Below, piece after piece: positions 49,671-62,800 of a stretch of 64,000 nucleotides of DNA. Source of the DNA: Lichenostomus cassidix (lineage: Eukaryota > Chordata > Aves > Passeriformes > Meliphagidae); assembly GCA_008360975.2 (NCBI GenBank), contig CM039181.1, forward strand, positions 7,920,380-7,984,379, in the 5' to 3' direction. Positions within the stretch are counted from its first letter, which is position 1; every line of letters begins with the position of its first letter. The notes under the pieces are model-generated. The model was not told the DNA's origin. It made no database searches and saw only the letters and a program-made list of their open reading frames with translations. The position numbers and the translations under genes are program-made.

Positions 49671-52600
49671 TGACACAGATGCAACACCGTGATGCATCAA
49701 CTTCCTGGGCATTTTTTCCCTTCGTTTTTTAAACGACGAAGTTAATATTTTTAATGAGTTATCTTTCGGTAGAGTGGCATTCCAAAGTTGATGTTTCTTA
49801 TTTCAGCTCCCTCTGTTTGTCAGGAGAGGGAAAATGGAACGAGCCGTGTCTCAGGAAGGCAGAGTTAAATAGGGTGGTTTTTTCCCTACCTTCTCCTAAG
49901 CGTGCACAGGCACATGCAAACACTTTTATTCAGCTTAAATTCAAAATACCTGTCAAGCTGGGATGCAAATATTTTGGGGGGGGGGTGTGGAAGAGGAAGG
50001 GAACTGGGAGAACAAGGATAACTGGAAGCCTAGATCACATCTACAGATAAGCCTTGTTAAGTTGTTATAGCCACAGAGGATGCATTACAGTTTATTATCT
50101 ATTGTCTTAAGGTACCTTCTATCCCATAAGAGACCCAAAGGAGGATGCCAAGTAGGAGCGAAAGAAAGGGACAGATATTCCTCCCTGCTGTAAATAGGTG
50201 TTGCTTAGTTTTGTTCCTCTGGTGGTTTTACTCCAGCAGTGGATGTCCTCCCCAGAGGCTCTGCTGAACCTCCCCTCAAAATGCATCTGCTTTGGGGGCT
50301 CGTGTTGCAGGACCCTGGTGCATTATTCCAGAGCTGTTGCAGGCAGGCATGGTTTCCCCAGGAGTGCCACCGTTGTTTTTTTCCTTGAGTCCTGCCACCG
50401 TGCCTGTAGGTTTCAGATGGCACTGTGTTGCGTTTCGGACATTGCAGCACTGGCTGTGCAGGCTCCTACTGAGCCTTTCATTTTGTTTTGCGGCTCTCTC
50501 TAACTCCCTCTGTATCAGTTCGGTGGATTTAAATGAACTTCATTCTGACCCTCATTTATCTCCCTTCCAGGGACACAAAACAGTTTAATCTCCATTTTAT
50601 CGTAGTTTTAGCTGCCGCAAATCTCCTTGGTAGCTCAGTCCTGAGTTGAGCAAATAGCATTTTTCTAAGATGCTCGAATCAGACCCTAGCAAGTTGTCCA
50701 TTTTGTTTTGCCTTTCTCTATGTCTCCCTGCTTTCTATGCAAATAACTGTAATGTTGTTTTGCTTTTTAGCATTTTATAATGCATAGTTTGTCATCCTGT
50801 TAAATATATTTAGAGTTACAGGTGCAAGCAAGAGCCAGGCCTCCTTACAGTAAAAGCCATTTTTTACTGCTGTTAATGTTTATTTAGATTTAATCCAAGG
50901 GTGTGTTGCCTGCTTTTAAGTACTTTCAAGGCAACTAAACCAGCCATTATAAACTATTAAACACATCAGCCTGTTTCTTCACCAGTGAGGTATGTATCTG
51001 TTTATATAGTCCTCACCATTTTGATGTTTTGAGTGCTCCATGTTTGGTTGCAAATGTTTCCTTCTCAGGCACTTAAAAAAGGTGGGGAAGTCTGATGTGA
51101 GAGATTATTTGACCAGCTTGAAACTATTGGGGCAATCAGTGGCAGGAGGCTTGGACTGCTGGAGGCTACATCTCTGTTTAGTGGCCTAACCACAAGTTCA
51201 TCCTTCCTCTGTCCTGAGTACTGGGAACATCATGATAGCCCCACTTAACAGGTAGCTAGCACACTTCTCACATCTGTTTGCACCTCTCCAGGAGAAGAGA
51301 CACGTCCTGTACTCCTGAGGTTCAATGGGGTGTCGTTTCCCAGCTGGGTGGCACGTGAACACACAAGCACTGGAATCAGTGGATTTGGTCCATCGGGGTG
51401 GACAAGGAGCGGTTGTGGGCTCCTTTCTGGAGATACCATGGCCAGTGTGATTTGAGTGAAGGTGAGGGATGGAAAACAGTGCAAAAGCCAGCTCTCTAGC
51501 AGTATCTAACCTGCAGGCAGGTTTTTGTGGGGAGGGGTGCATCTCTCTGGGAGGCAAATGTCAAACTTTTTAAAATTTTCCAGGCTAAATTCAACATGTT
51601 AAAAGTTCATCCAGACAGTGAAACAGGCAACCCGTGAAGATCATGGCATGCCAAGTATGTGAGGAACATGGGTTTATGCATGATGGAGTCCAAGATTGCT
51701 CTAACAGAATTTGTGAACACGAGTGTTGGGAAAGATGGTCTGAGGATCTGCAGGACACAAACCAGCCTTTCAGGGCTTCCCTGTAAGTTGTGCACAGTGT
51801 TTAGTGGTTTCAGCTGAGGTCTTTTAGCCTGAAGTCATACTCGGTCATCTTGGAAGCTGCTGAATAAGATCAGTATTGCAAGATAACCTTCTCCTTCCTA
51901 TAAATGATGGTCATGTGCCTTCAGACAAAGATGTCTGGGCTGGTTCTTTCCATGGGCTCCTGAGCCTGCTGGGCTTCTTTTGGGTATGTCTGGCCTGAGC
52001 TTGGAGAGCTGCCTCAATGAGAGCCCCACTCTGCAACAGGAGCCTGCTGATTCCTCTTGCAGGGTTGAAATCCTGTGGATGAAGGTAGTGGCACTCCTTC
52101 ATGTGTTGCAGGCAGCAGGCCACATGTCCTTGATAAGCCTCTTGATAACCTCTTGTGTGGGACAGGGGCAGGGATGACAAAGGCACAGCAGGCAATGCTG
52201 TCGGCAGAGAGCTGCTGAAGTATGGCAGCAGCTGCTGCTGGTATATGACTGAGCTTATCTTTCTCATTACTATATCAGAAAGAATAGACCTTAAAAGCAC
52301 TCTGAGGTAGTAATTTCCACTCCCCCCCTGAATTTTAACATCATGGCTGAATGAAAATTAAAAACTTTACGTTTGGGATTTCAATTATGAGTTCCGTCTG
52401 AACAGCACAGTGCACGTTTTACATCCTATAACAGTTGCACAGAGTGTTATTTCCCTTGGAAGAGTGGGAGAAAAATACTGCGTGCTCAATGAAAGGCTGT
52501 AAAAGCTGGCACCTCTGTGGTTTAAGCAATATTATTTTAGTTTCTTTATTGCTCATCAAACCCTTACTTTTAGACCAGATCTGAGAAATGCTTTGAGATG

Positions 52601-53077
52601 AATGGGAAGTTTCCCCAGGTCTTGGATCCAGTGCAAAGCGTTGGAGTAAATCAGTGTATGTTGTTTTAATGGGGAGACTTGGATGGCAGGTCCAAGTAGC
52701 TCAAAGTCACCTACAGGGTATTATGGAGGTCCTCTTTCACCAGGAGGAGGAATGGTGTTAGGCAACACTTAGATTAATACAGAGTTAAGAAAAAAGGTTG
52801 TTCCCCTTTCAGTCTTGGGGGATCTCCTTGTCTTTGTGGCAGAACTTGTGGTGGGAAGGGCAGAGGTCAGGAGGAGCACAGCCAGGGAGCTGGGGATCAC
52901 GGGAAGGAGTTTGCTGTGGAGCAGTCAGCATGCACAGCTCTGCCTTGTCTGTTTGTGTACAGCTCCTAAAAATAGTTATTTGGAACCCAGCTGTATCCCT
53001 GTGGTTTCTTCCTCTTCTTAATATTATTTAGAGGAGAAGATCAAACTAGTTAGAAACCCAGGATTAGGTCAGGCTTG

Positions 53078-53093
53078 GCTGACACGTGTCAGC
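53078..53093. promoter_or_regulatory. 16-bp palindrome with CACGTG E-box
   Basis: GCTGACACGTGTCAGC is identical to its own reverse complement, with the E-box CACGTG at its centre (53083-53088). CACGTG is the canonical site of bHLH-ZIP and bHLH-PAS factors such as USF, MYC/MAX and CLOCK/BMAL1. A second 10-bp palindrome, AGGTTAACCT, lies just downstream (53101-53110). Confidence 0.55.
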
Positions 53094-55792
53094 TAACCTC
53101 AGGTTAACCTCAGCTTCTTCTCCTAAGTCAGGCGAAGTAGGGGGACTCCAAGCAAATGAGCAGTACCAATATATTGGCACAGCTTAATCAAATCAGTAAA
53201 TGCTTTTAAATTTTGATACATATGTATACACACATACATACCCTTCTTTTCCTGTCGAGCGTGCTGTTATCTGTTACTTCTCTGCTTTCTGCTGTAATTG
53301 AACCATTCAGGATGCCATTATGGCCTTAGGGACAATGTAAAAATCAATCTAAAACTTATTTCAGCCAAGATGATAGGGGAATATTTGAGTACAAAATGGA
53401 ATTTTATGCCATTTTCTTGGCCTGTTTTTAAACTGTGATTTCAAGAATATCCTTCCCCTCCCATTATATTTGCATCATACTTTTTGCTGATTAAAAAAAA
53501 AAGGAATACAGCAAGTTGAAGTTTCTTATATGTGCTCATGTGTTGCACTTGGAGGGCTTTGCTGCTACGTTTTTCTCATCTGTTTCACGGTAGTTAAGTT
53601 CCATGACAAGAGGTTGACATGAGTGGTGGTGCAACAAAGGATGCGTATTTTTGCTTGATTCTCTTACCTGACAACCTTCCAAGCAAACTTCTAGAACCTC
53701 TTTGGATGAGTTGCGAATTTGTCCCCTCCCCATATGGGAGGGAGAGGGGAGCAAATTCCCAAAGAGCAGAAAGTTTTGCCTGTTTGTGGTTTGTGGCGAC
53801 TGATGCTGGTGGGAGATGGGATGGCAGTGGGGAAACTGTGCTCCTTCTCTGGAGTGGGGTGGGTTGCTTTGACACCTGGTGTTGACAGGAGTGGGACAGA
53901 TGATAATCAGCTTGTGTGTGCTTGTTGAAGACCTCTGTTGCCTTGAGAGGACACCTTGAGAAGGGAGCAGTGGTGGGACTGGGAAGTAGAGACCCAGCGG
54001 GAGGCTGAGGTTTCACTGACTGGCTGATGAACATTTGTTTCCCCTCTGGATGTTTTGATTCATGTAATTTGTTTCGGTTATGAGTCTAACATTAAAAAAA
54101 CAAAAAAATCCCAGAAATGGTTATACCAGAAGCACCCAGGATAATCATAAAGCTTATGTTTGCCAATATGATTATTCCTTTTGTCATGTCGGAAGGTACC
54201 TTAATAGCATTTATAGCCTTGGCCACGCTAGGGAGTTTTCAGGCTGCATCTACATTACTTAGTTTCTGATGTAAATGAGGCTTTGGAATGATGATTGGGA
54301 AATGTGATTGAGTATACAAGGAGTATGTTAGGGAAATAACATACTAGTTCTAGCATTATGTTGGGTTCCTGTCTTTTCTTGTAGTTGCTAACAGGCTTCA
54401 TATAGTCTTCCAGCCATCCTGTGAGCTGATTACATAAGGTGCAGGTGAACATTAGGGACAGCTTTGTGCCTTTTCCTAATGCTACTGCAAACTCTCTTCT
54501 GCTGCTCAGAGTTAATAAATATGAAAAAGACACCTCTCTTAGTGTGTTGGTGTTTCTGCAGTGTGTGTCATACCAAGCAGTTGGTTGTCAGCCACAAATC
54601 TTCCACACTGTCCAGAGTAAATACCCAGCAGTGCAGTGGCTGGGGACATTACAGCCTGAGCCTTTTCTCCCTTGTCCTGGTCAGGGGTTGAGTTCTCCTC
54701 TCTCAGAAGTTAGAAGAAAGCTTTGTGGTCTTCCCCTAATAAAGGAGCGAAAGGAGAAAGCCCTGCTTGGTGAGATGACATGAGAGGAGAGAGCTGTTTC
54801 CTGTAGCACATGGGTGTTGGAAACTAAATCCTCTGCCTGGAGTAATTCCTCTGGCCAATGTGCAGAAGGAGTGGGGGTGGGGGCTCTTTCAGGTGGCTTG
54901 CTGAAATTAGCAGCTTCCATGCAAAACAGGTCTGTTGCTGGCCCAGCAGAGGCTGTATAGAAAAAGTGAGGAGGGGATGGATGAGGAAGTTATCATCAGG
55001 CTGTGTTTCCTTGCTGTGAAGCAGCAGCACTGTCACCATTCGTGTACCTGAGCAGGTTGGCATTTTGTGTACTCATGGGGGCTGAAGTGGATGCTTGGTG
55101 GGTGGTGGATCACGTCAGTGCCTGTTCTCTTTCCCAGTCTCTTCCCATTTTCAAGATTCCTGCTCTCTCAGTCCCCCAGGCTGGGCCATCATGTCCAGCT
55201 CTGGCAGCAGTGCCATCCTGCCAGTCCTTTGCTCTGTCTGTAGGCTGTTTTCCTTTGCCCAGGGTGTAGGAAGCTTTAGAAAGGTGTAAGGAAGATGTAG
55301 GAATTATTTTCTTTCTTTGCTCTTGTCCTTGTTTACTTGCTGACCGAAAGCAACATACTGCACCATCTCTGTATAAATCTGTAATTACAATTGTTGTGCA
55401 CCTAATAAGCATTTTAAAGGTTTCAAAAGACATAATGATAAAGTGAAAATTACCCCAGAGCTTGCGTGGCTAGCTTAACCTCCGGTTACTTTGCCAGAGG
55501 TGTTCAACTGGGCAGCCTGTGAAAAAACACAGACAAAGGACTCTGCTAGCCAAAGCCTCACATGTGGTTGGTTCTTGGTCTGTCCTTACTTTCAGCGATT
55601 TCCTACAACAACATGTTTCTATCAGTGGCTGCATTTGCCTGTCAACACATAAGCTTACCATTTTCCCAGAAGGTAATATAGCTATCCTGCTGTTATAGGA
55701 TGTGAGGAGATACATCTGACGCCTAGTCACTCCTTTTGCTTTCCATAGGGGGCTACATTTCTCTCGTGTTACAACAAGGGAGAGGGCACTGC

Positions 55793-55844
55793 TCAGGTGA
55801 AATGAGTCAGTGAGACCACCGATCAGGTGAAATGAGTCAGTGGG
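55793..55844. promoter_or_regulatory. Tandem pair of AP-1 (TGAGTCA) sites
   Basis: A 30-bp unit starting TCAGGTGAAATGAGTCAGTG occurs at 55793 and again at 55823. Each copy contains a perfect consensus AP-1 site, TGAGTCA, at 55803-55809 and 55833-55839, exactly 30 bp apart. Each also carries an E-box-like CAGGTG. The arrangement suggests an activity-responsive intronic enhancer, which is inference. Confidence 0.5.
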
Positions 55845-56320
55845 AAGGTAGCTGTGGCTCATTTTGACAGCAGGAGTGAGGGACACGTTCCTGGGAGCAG
55901 CTGAAGAACAAGATGCTGCCATTGGTGTGGATCAGTTCAGCAGCATGGATGATGCACAGGCACACTGACACCTTGCTGAGGTTTGTTTTGGTTACTTTAA
56001 TGAATTTAACCTGATGTACTGATGCTCTTGAGCTGTACTGAACTGATGCTTTTCAATCATTGCACTTCCTTACCATGGCAGTTTGTGGATGAGGAGAAAG
56101 TTGTACAGCATGGCTTATGGGACATGAGCATTTCCTTGGGCTCCATTGAAGAGGTGCCTGTCATCTTGGTGGTATTTTATCCTCTTCCTTAATTCCTAGA
56201 CTGAGGTCTGTGACTTCACTCTCTCTTGGAGAGGGCCTCTCTTGGAAAACTTTTTTGTCCCACGTTAAGTATGAGAAACATAGATAAAGACTATGAGAAA
56301 ACAGTTTGTTTGGAATTGGA

Positions 56321-56560
56321 TGTTGAGGCACCTTAGCTAATCACGCCGGGGAGGGGGTGACTGCTGTCCAATCAAAATAATTGTTCTCACTTCTATATAA
56401 AGGCATGAGTGATAATAAAACCTTCTCTCTGGACATCGCTTGCTGTTAACTGAGTTTCTCTCCGTTACTGGTTCAACAGCAACAAGTTCATAGTAAGCAG
56501 TACCCTTTTTTGGTGTAATTGTTCCTGAAAACAACCCAAGAAATTTTATAATATGGTAAG
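56321..56560 (+). mobile_element. Possible LTR-like promoter fragment
   Basis: A compact CCAAT box (56368-56372), TATATAAAG (56394-56402) and AATAAA (56414-56419), with only about 12 bp between the TATA box and the poly(A) signal, resembles a retroviral U3/R junction. I could not define TG...CA ends or a target duplication. A 68-codon frame at 56553-56759 is basic but not recognisably gag. It could be a chance arrangement or a truncated ERV. Confidence 0.35.
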
Positions 56561-56733
56561 AGAGCATCCAGTGGTAAATATGTGGACCAGCTCGGAGGCT
56601 GAAAAGGGGCAAAAGAGACTTGGAGTTTCCCACAGGGATTCTCTTATCTCTAGTAAGGAAAAGAAATTTACTTGGTTTAAACAATATGGATTGGTAACAA
56701 GGAATAGGAAGAAAATTGGACCCCCTGTACCAG

Positions 56734-56850
56734 CAGACTTCAGGATTGCAATCAGGTGATTGATTTCAGGTGACAAACCTCAGCATTGTGATCAGGTGAT
56801 TGATCTCAGGTGACAGACCTCAGGATTGTGATCAGACTCACCAGGTGATT
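56734..56850. repeat. Three 40-bp tandem repeats
   Basis: Units start at 56734, 56774 and 56814 with the pattern CAGACYTCAGGATTGYRATC followed by AGGTGATTGATYTCAGGTGA. The third is interrupted by a short insertion. Each unit holds one or two CAGGTGA motifs. The repeats lie just downstream of the LTR-like fragment and may belong to the same element. Confidence 0.8.
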
Positions 56851-59800
56851 GTGTGCCTGATGAATCAAGCTGGCAGAGGTGGATAAGGGAGGAAGGACTT
56901 GTTCACCCCAGTTGGTTGCAAGCCATTTAAAAGCACAGTGCTGGAGCTGGTGTAAATCCCTGTGGGTGGTGATGTGTGGCTGAGTGGTGCTGGCGAGTGT
57001 AACACATCTGTTTGGTGGGAACTTGGCTGGTGTGACACTTGGGGACTGCTGGGTTCCTCCTACTGTGGTGCTTCCAGGTAGTACTGGATGTTGATAGTGG
57101 GATCTTTCAAAAGACACATGGAAGCACAGGAGACAGGTATAAGCTCTTTGTCTGGTGTTCTAAGGCAGCTGAAAGCGAAAGTGCAGGGAGGGATCAGTGC
57201 TGCAGGATGTGTGGGAGGCGGCGGGATGCTCGCCAGGAGATAGGAGCACACGGAGGCGTTGCAGCTGAGCCATGAGGGACTGGTAATACTTCTGGGTCAG
57301 CAAATTCACAGCCTTACGTGGCTTTTCCAGAGCTCCTCTGTGGATAGACCTTGCTTGTGTGAACAGCTTGTGGACTTCACGCAGCCATAAAGGTCTTGGG
57401 ACAGGCTGGTGAGTGAGCAGGCAAGCAGGAACCCCTGGGAAGATTAGAGAAGAGGCCTCTTCAAGGACTGGATTTCTGTCCTTGAGTGCTGTGGAGTAGC
57501 ACCTGGACCTGCAAGAGTCTGAGGCTTTAAAATTAATAAAACCATCCTGTTTTCAAGCTGCACTGCTATGAAATATTGCTCCCAGGTGGGGAAAGTGAGC
57601 AGGGCTAGGGTTGCAGCAGAGGTATGGTGAATGCATTTGCATTTTCAAGGCACTCAAATAATTGAAGGAAACTTTGCATCCTGCAGTGTTTTGCAGTATC
57701 TCTGGCCCTGTGGTGGTTTTGGATAAACACTGTCAGGCTGTAGTGCCTTTGCTTATGTGTTGTGTTTGGCTGTGATCGAATTGCTACAATCAGGGAAGGC
57801 TGACTTCTTGCAAAGAGCTGAGCAAGTCTTGCAAGCCTCTCTTTGGGATGTAATCCAGCAGGGATTTGGAAAAATAGAGGTTGTGGTGCTGTGGGCCATA
57901 TGTACTCCCCAGACTGCAGGTCCTTTACTCCAGATGAAGCATCTTCACTGCTCTGTTACCTCTGAGCAGTGAATGTGGCCAGCAGCAAGGCAAGCTGCCA
58001 CTGGGAAGGTGGGCCAGATGCCTGGGGATGGATGCTGGACTCTCAGCCCTTTGGTGAGAAGTGCTGCCAGCAGAAATGAGAGAGATTTCAGAGGTCAGAG
58101 TCATTTTGCCTACCCACTGAGATGCTGCTTTTTTGTGGAGAATGCCAAGATGATTTTTTTTTTCCCTGTCATACAGGGGCATTTCTTTGCATGCCAGCAT
58201 ATCACAGAAATTAGTTTCACTGAATCATTCACTGTAAGTCTGGGTAGATAGATTATTTTGCTCTGGTTTGTCATATAGCAAAGACAACTGCTAGGGGCTA
58301 GATGCAGGTACCTCTGATGCTGTTATTTCCCTAGATGCCTATAAAATAAGGGTCACAAAACTCAGAAAAAGTATCCTTGTGCTACTTGTGTTAACTTCTC
58401 TAGAGCATGTCCTGTGTGGGGTGCTGTATGATACAAGCTGTTCCAAAGGTAGTGCTAAACTCACTTCTGTAGTCCTTGTTTGGGCAACATTCCTTCTCAT
58501 TTTGCTGTGAAGGCAGTCCATCAAACACCAGGATAAACTCTTGAATTTGGTAACAGATAAACTCCTGAGTCAAAGCTGTAGGCTCAGATAGTTTTGCTTA
58601 AGATAAGCTTTTCCAGAACTGAAGGTGAGTATCAGTACCTCACTGCAGATACTTATTCCTAATTTGAAAAGAATTTTTTTTCTGTTGTTTTACTGATTAA
58701 TGATGTTCAGCTTAAAGGCTGCTCAGTGCAGCCTGTGAGGCCTTGTGCTACCTGGCTCTAGCCTATTTCCGCTGGCCCACATAAGAAAAATTCTAAAAAT
58801 AGTCCAACAGTGTAGGTTTTCAAAAGTAAATTAGATTTTAAAAATAAGAGGTTCAGTTTAATTATCTGGCATGCTCTCAGTAAGAGGAGGAAGAGTTTCA
58901 AAATACACAATTCCCCTAATGTGGAAAAACCCCAACCCAAGCATAGTTAGGACCTGCTGTTGCTTTGCTGTTGTGCTTTACCTATTAACTGTTTTTTCTT
59001 TATACCAGTGTTCTCACAAAAGAATTGTCTTGTGCATCAGATGTTTTTTGAGAATGAAAACAGTTTTGCAAGCTGAATGCAGGGGCAGATGCCAGCAACG
59101 TGCAGACTCTTTCTAATGAAAAATATTCACCTGTGTGAATGCATGTGATGCCTTGCTTACATCTTAAAGAGCATGTTTGGTAAATGATGGGTAAGAAAAG
59201 GAGGAGTACTTGGAAAGATTTTACAGGTTTCAGTGTGGGAATGACATGAACACCTATGTAATGCAAAGGATGCTGAAGTTAGGTAGCAATGTTCTTACAG
59301 CAGGATGCTGGGAGCCAAGATAAGTAAGGCAGTGACGCTGTCTGTCTGACACACACCAGCAGTTAAACTGTGGTGGCTGAACGCTTCTAAAGTGAGATAA
59401 AATACAGCAAGAGAAAAACACCCTAGCCATAACTTATTCCCCCTTAAGCATACAGATAGTTTAACTGATATTGAGGAAGGATATGGGCTGTCACCTCTCT
59501 TCAGCACATAGAAACTGCCTGTGCGTGGGATAATTGGCAGGTTTTATAAGGAGACCTGTGGTGATGAGAGCCCTCAAACCACCAGAGCAGATGGGGATGC
59601 TGATGTCTGCCGACTCTGCCTCCTCTGACCGGGGATGTCACGGGGAGAGAAAGGTACAAGATGGAGCTTGAGGTTGTGGAGGGACTGGAGTTATCAGATG
59701 GGTGGGAGAACACTGCTTTATCAGGGCCTGGTGAGGTTATAATTACAGACTGCGTGAGGTGTGAGGCAGGAGCTGGTGAGTCACAAAGTGGTTTCTAAGG

Positions 59801-62800
59801 TTTGAGTCTGGCCCTGGATGCTCAGGCATCAGCCACTATTGCAGGTGACTTCTTTCATTCTCAGTGGGGAGGCAAGGCAAGGTTTTCCTTTCGATGGGAC
59901 CATGTCACCTTTACCCCCACCCTGCTCAGTCTGAGATTAGGTGGCTCTGATTTGCCCAGCCTAGGGCTATGTTTTGGAACTCCCTGGAAGTTTACCTGGA
60001 ACCAGGCTGCTGCCTGCTTAGTAGCTGCTTCTCATGCAAACACACCCAAACTGCAAAACTGGCTACAAAGCTGGCTGCTGAGCAGATTTAGACCTGTACC
60101 ATTGACTGCTTGTGCAATCCGTGTTGCTTCTGGCAGTGGTGGTAAGACATTCCTGTCTGGAGTGAGAAGGTGGAGTGCACACACTGGGGTCTTTAGGGTC
60201 TGGTAGGGTCTGAGTTGGATGAGTCCCTGGGAAACATCCTGTTTAGGGGCAAGAACAGCACCTACAGGGAAGAGGTGTTAAGAAAATAAGGACTTGTTAG
60301 TTTACTTCTCCCTTTAACTGTGGCTTGAGAAGTCATAATTGAGATAAGTTCTGATCTTTCTTCAGAGGTCTGCAGTGCTGTTGGCATTCCACTGATACAC
60401 AGAAAAAGTTGATACTTAAATCCAAATGTTGGCCGTGGTATAAGGGAAAAATGAGAACAATTCAGCACCCCACATAAAACATCCTCTGAGCCTGGAGTAA
60501 TTAGTTCAGTTTCATAGCCTGATTTCCAGAAAGAGAAAGAACAGAACAAACAGCAGAAAAGATAATGAAATTTGGGGGGGCCCAAGGAGACTGTTTCCAT
60601 ACAGTGGTAGTCAACCAGAGTGGTGTTATTTGGTCCAGAAAAAAGGCACCTGGGGAAGCTGTGATTGCATCATGCAAGGACCTGAGTGGCAAAGTGGGAA
60701 CTGAGCAACTGCTGTATTTTTTGCAGAGAGCCAGGATGCAAGACTGGAAGAGTTAAAGTTACTCTAAAGAGCCCTCTCCTTTTCCCAGCATACTGGGGGT
60801 TTGTGGAACTGCATAATTGTAAAGGAGTGACTGGGAAACAATGTGCTGGGGTTATGCACACGGAGACTGTTCCTAAATATTATATTAATCCTCTCTTAAT
60901 AATTGCAGAGGAAGTACTGGTTTGTGTTTTAGCCCAAGCTTTGCTTGGCCAGCCTCAGCAGTCATTGCACAAGGTGTGGTGGGTATTGCTGCCCTTTGTG
61001 CTGCTGATGGGCACTGCAAACTGAGGCTGCTCCCTGCAGTATCACACAAATAACCTTTATTGCTTTTAGTAGTCCTGTGAATGAGTAAGAGCTGCAGGAC
61101 TGAATGTTCTGCTTTTCTGAGCTCCTTTCATGATAACTTCTCTAGGTTCTCTTCTGCTGTTTGGACATGGGCAACTCTTCCTTCCCTGAGTTTCATACGT
61201 GCTCTCTTCATTAGGAGTGGTGACCTTCTGGATGCTGCTCCTTTTCTTTCCCCTTAAGTTCAAAGAAGTTCAGTATTCACATAAGCAGCTATCTTGCTAG
61301 TTTACTGCTTTCTGGCATAATCTCTCGAATGCCTTTCTGAAAATAGTTTGTCCAGATGAGGTAAAAATATTCACTGTCAAAGCTGAGTATGTAGAAATAG
61401 CTGTAATTTTGAGTTGTATCAAGTAGAAACCCAAGCCTTTGCAGTTGATTAGGGACAGGTGTTTTAACTTCTTCTGCAGCTGTTTTTTAGGTTGTTAACT
61501 GGAATTTTTGACCAACCAGAAAAAACTAAACAAAACAACTCTCACTAAATTTAGTATCAGGGCTATAGCACTGTGAACTTGGTCTAAAGCAGAAATAAGG
61601 ATGCAAAGCACCACTTCATTACACTGGATTGTTGCATCAATAATGCAGTAATGTAATTTCTTGGAGGGAAAATAATGGACTCTAATGATGTAACCAGTGT
61701 GTTTACTGATACTGTAGCACAATTAATTGTGGCTTTCTTGCAATTAAGTGCTGCAAAAAATTTCTATTAAAAGTGGGTGCAGGGCATTTGAGCTCAACTT
61801 CCTTCATCCAAGGAGTTTGTCCCCACTCTTTTGGGATAATCTGCAGAAAAAAAAAATGTGCCTCATTAATTGAAAATTATGGGAGTGGGTTGCCCTGTTA
61901 ATCACGTGTCTGTGCCAGAGGCTGGTGCTGTGCTTTCTTAGACCCATGTTTTGTGACAGCCGTGGGGACTGACCTGGGGGAGAAGTGCCATGGAGGAGCT
62001 GTGGGCTTCAAGGCTGTGCCTGCATGTCCTTCCCCATGCGATTGTGGATAACAGGACTGAGGTCTTGGGGGTCTGTCATCTTCCTGACACTACTGGCTGT
62101 GTGTGAGAGGCTGGTGGTGTTTGGCTGAGTGCTGTACCCTCAGGGAAAGGTTTGATCTCACTGAGGAAAGCAGCTGGTGGCACCTTGTGTGGTACCCAGG
62201 CATGGTGTGGGGAGAAGGCTGAGCAAGCCACGGGGCAGGATGGGCTGCTCAGACAGCGAGTAGACTCCACACTTCACTCAGTTGTGGCCAAACCCCAGGG
62301 GTGGAGGGTGGCTACATGGTTGGGTTGGGTTGATGAATGCTGTTTCTGTCTTTGTGTCATTCAACACACTCCTGTGTTGCTTCTCCAATGCCTGACAAAA
62401 CATCAGCTTGCTGCCAACCTTCCCTTCCGTGGGGGAGACTGATACAGTCTTTCCTAAATCTCTGGTTGTTATAACACTGAGAGTTGTCCGTGGCCATCCC
62501 TTGTGCTGTAGTCATTATTCAGAGGGGGTGGAAATCTGCTCCTGAGCTGGAAGGCTGCTGAGGGATGGTGGAGGAAGTAGCAGGCATGTGCAACCACACA
62601 CATTTCATTGTCTTAGAAACTAGGTGAGAAGTGCAACTTCCCATTTTGCAAGCGTTTGGATAAATGGGTCTGCATGTGCTTATTCATATTTCTGGTAAAC
62701 TCCCTGAACAGTCACTCTTGTGTCACATACAGAAGACAGAGACTTACAGGAACTGCAGCTCTGGCTCCTGTCATGGTGGTTTATAGGCACCCCCAAGGAT

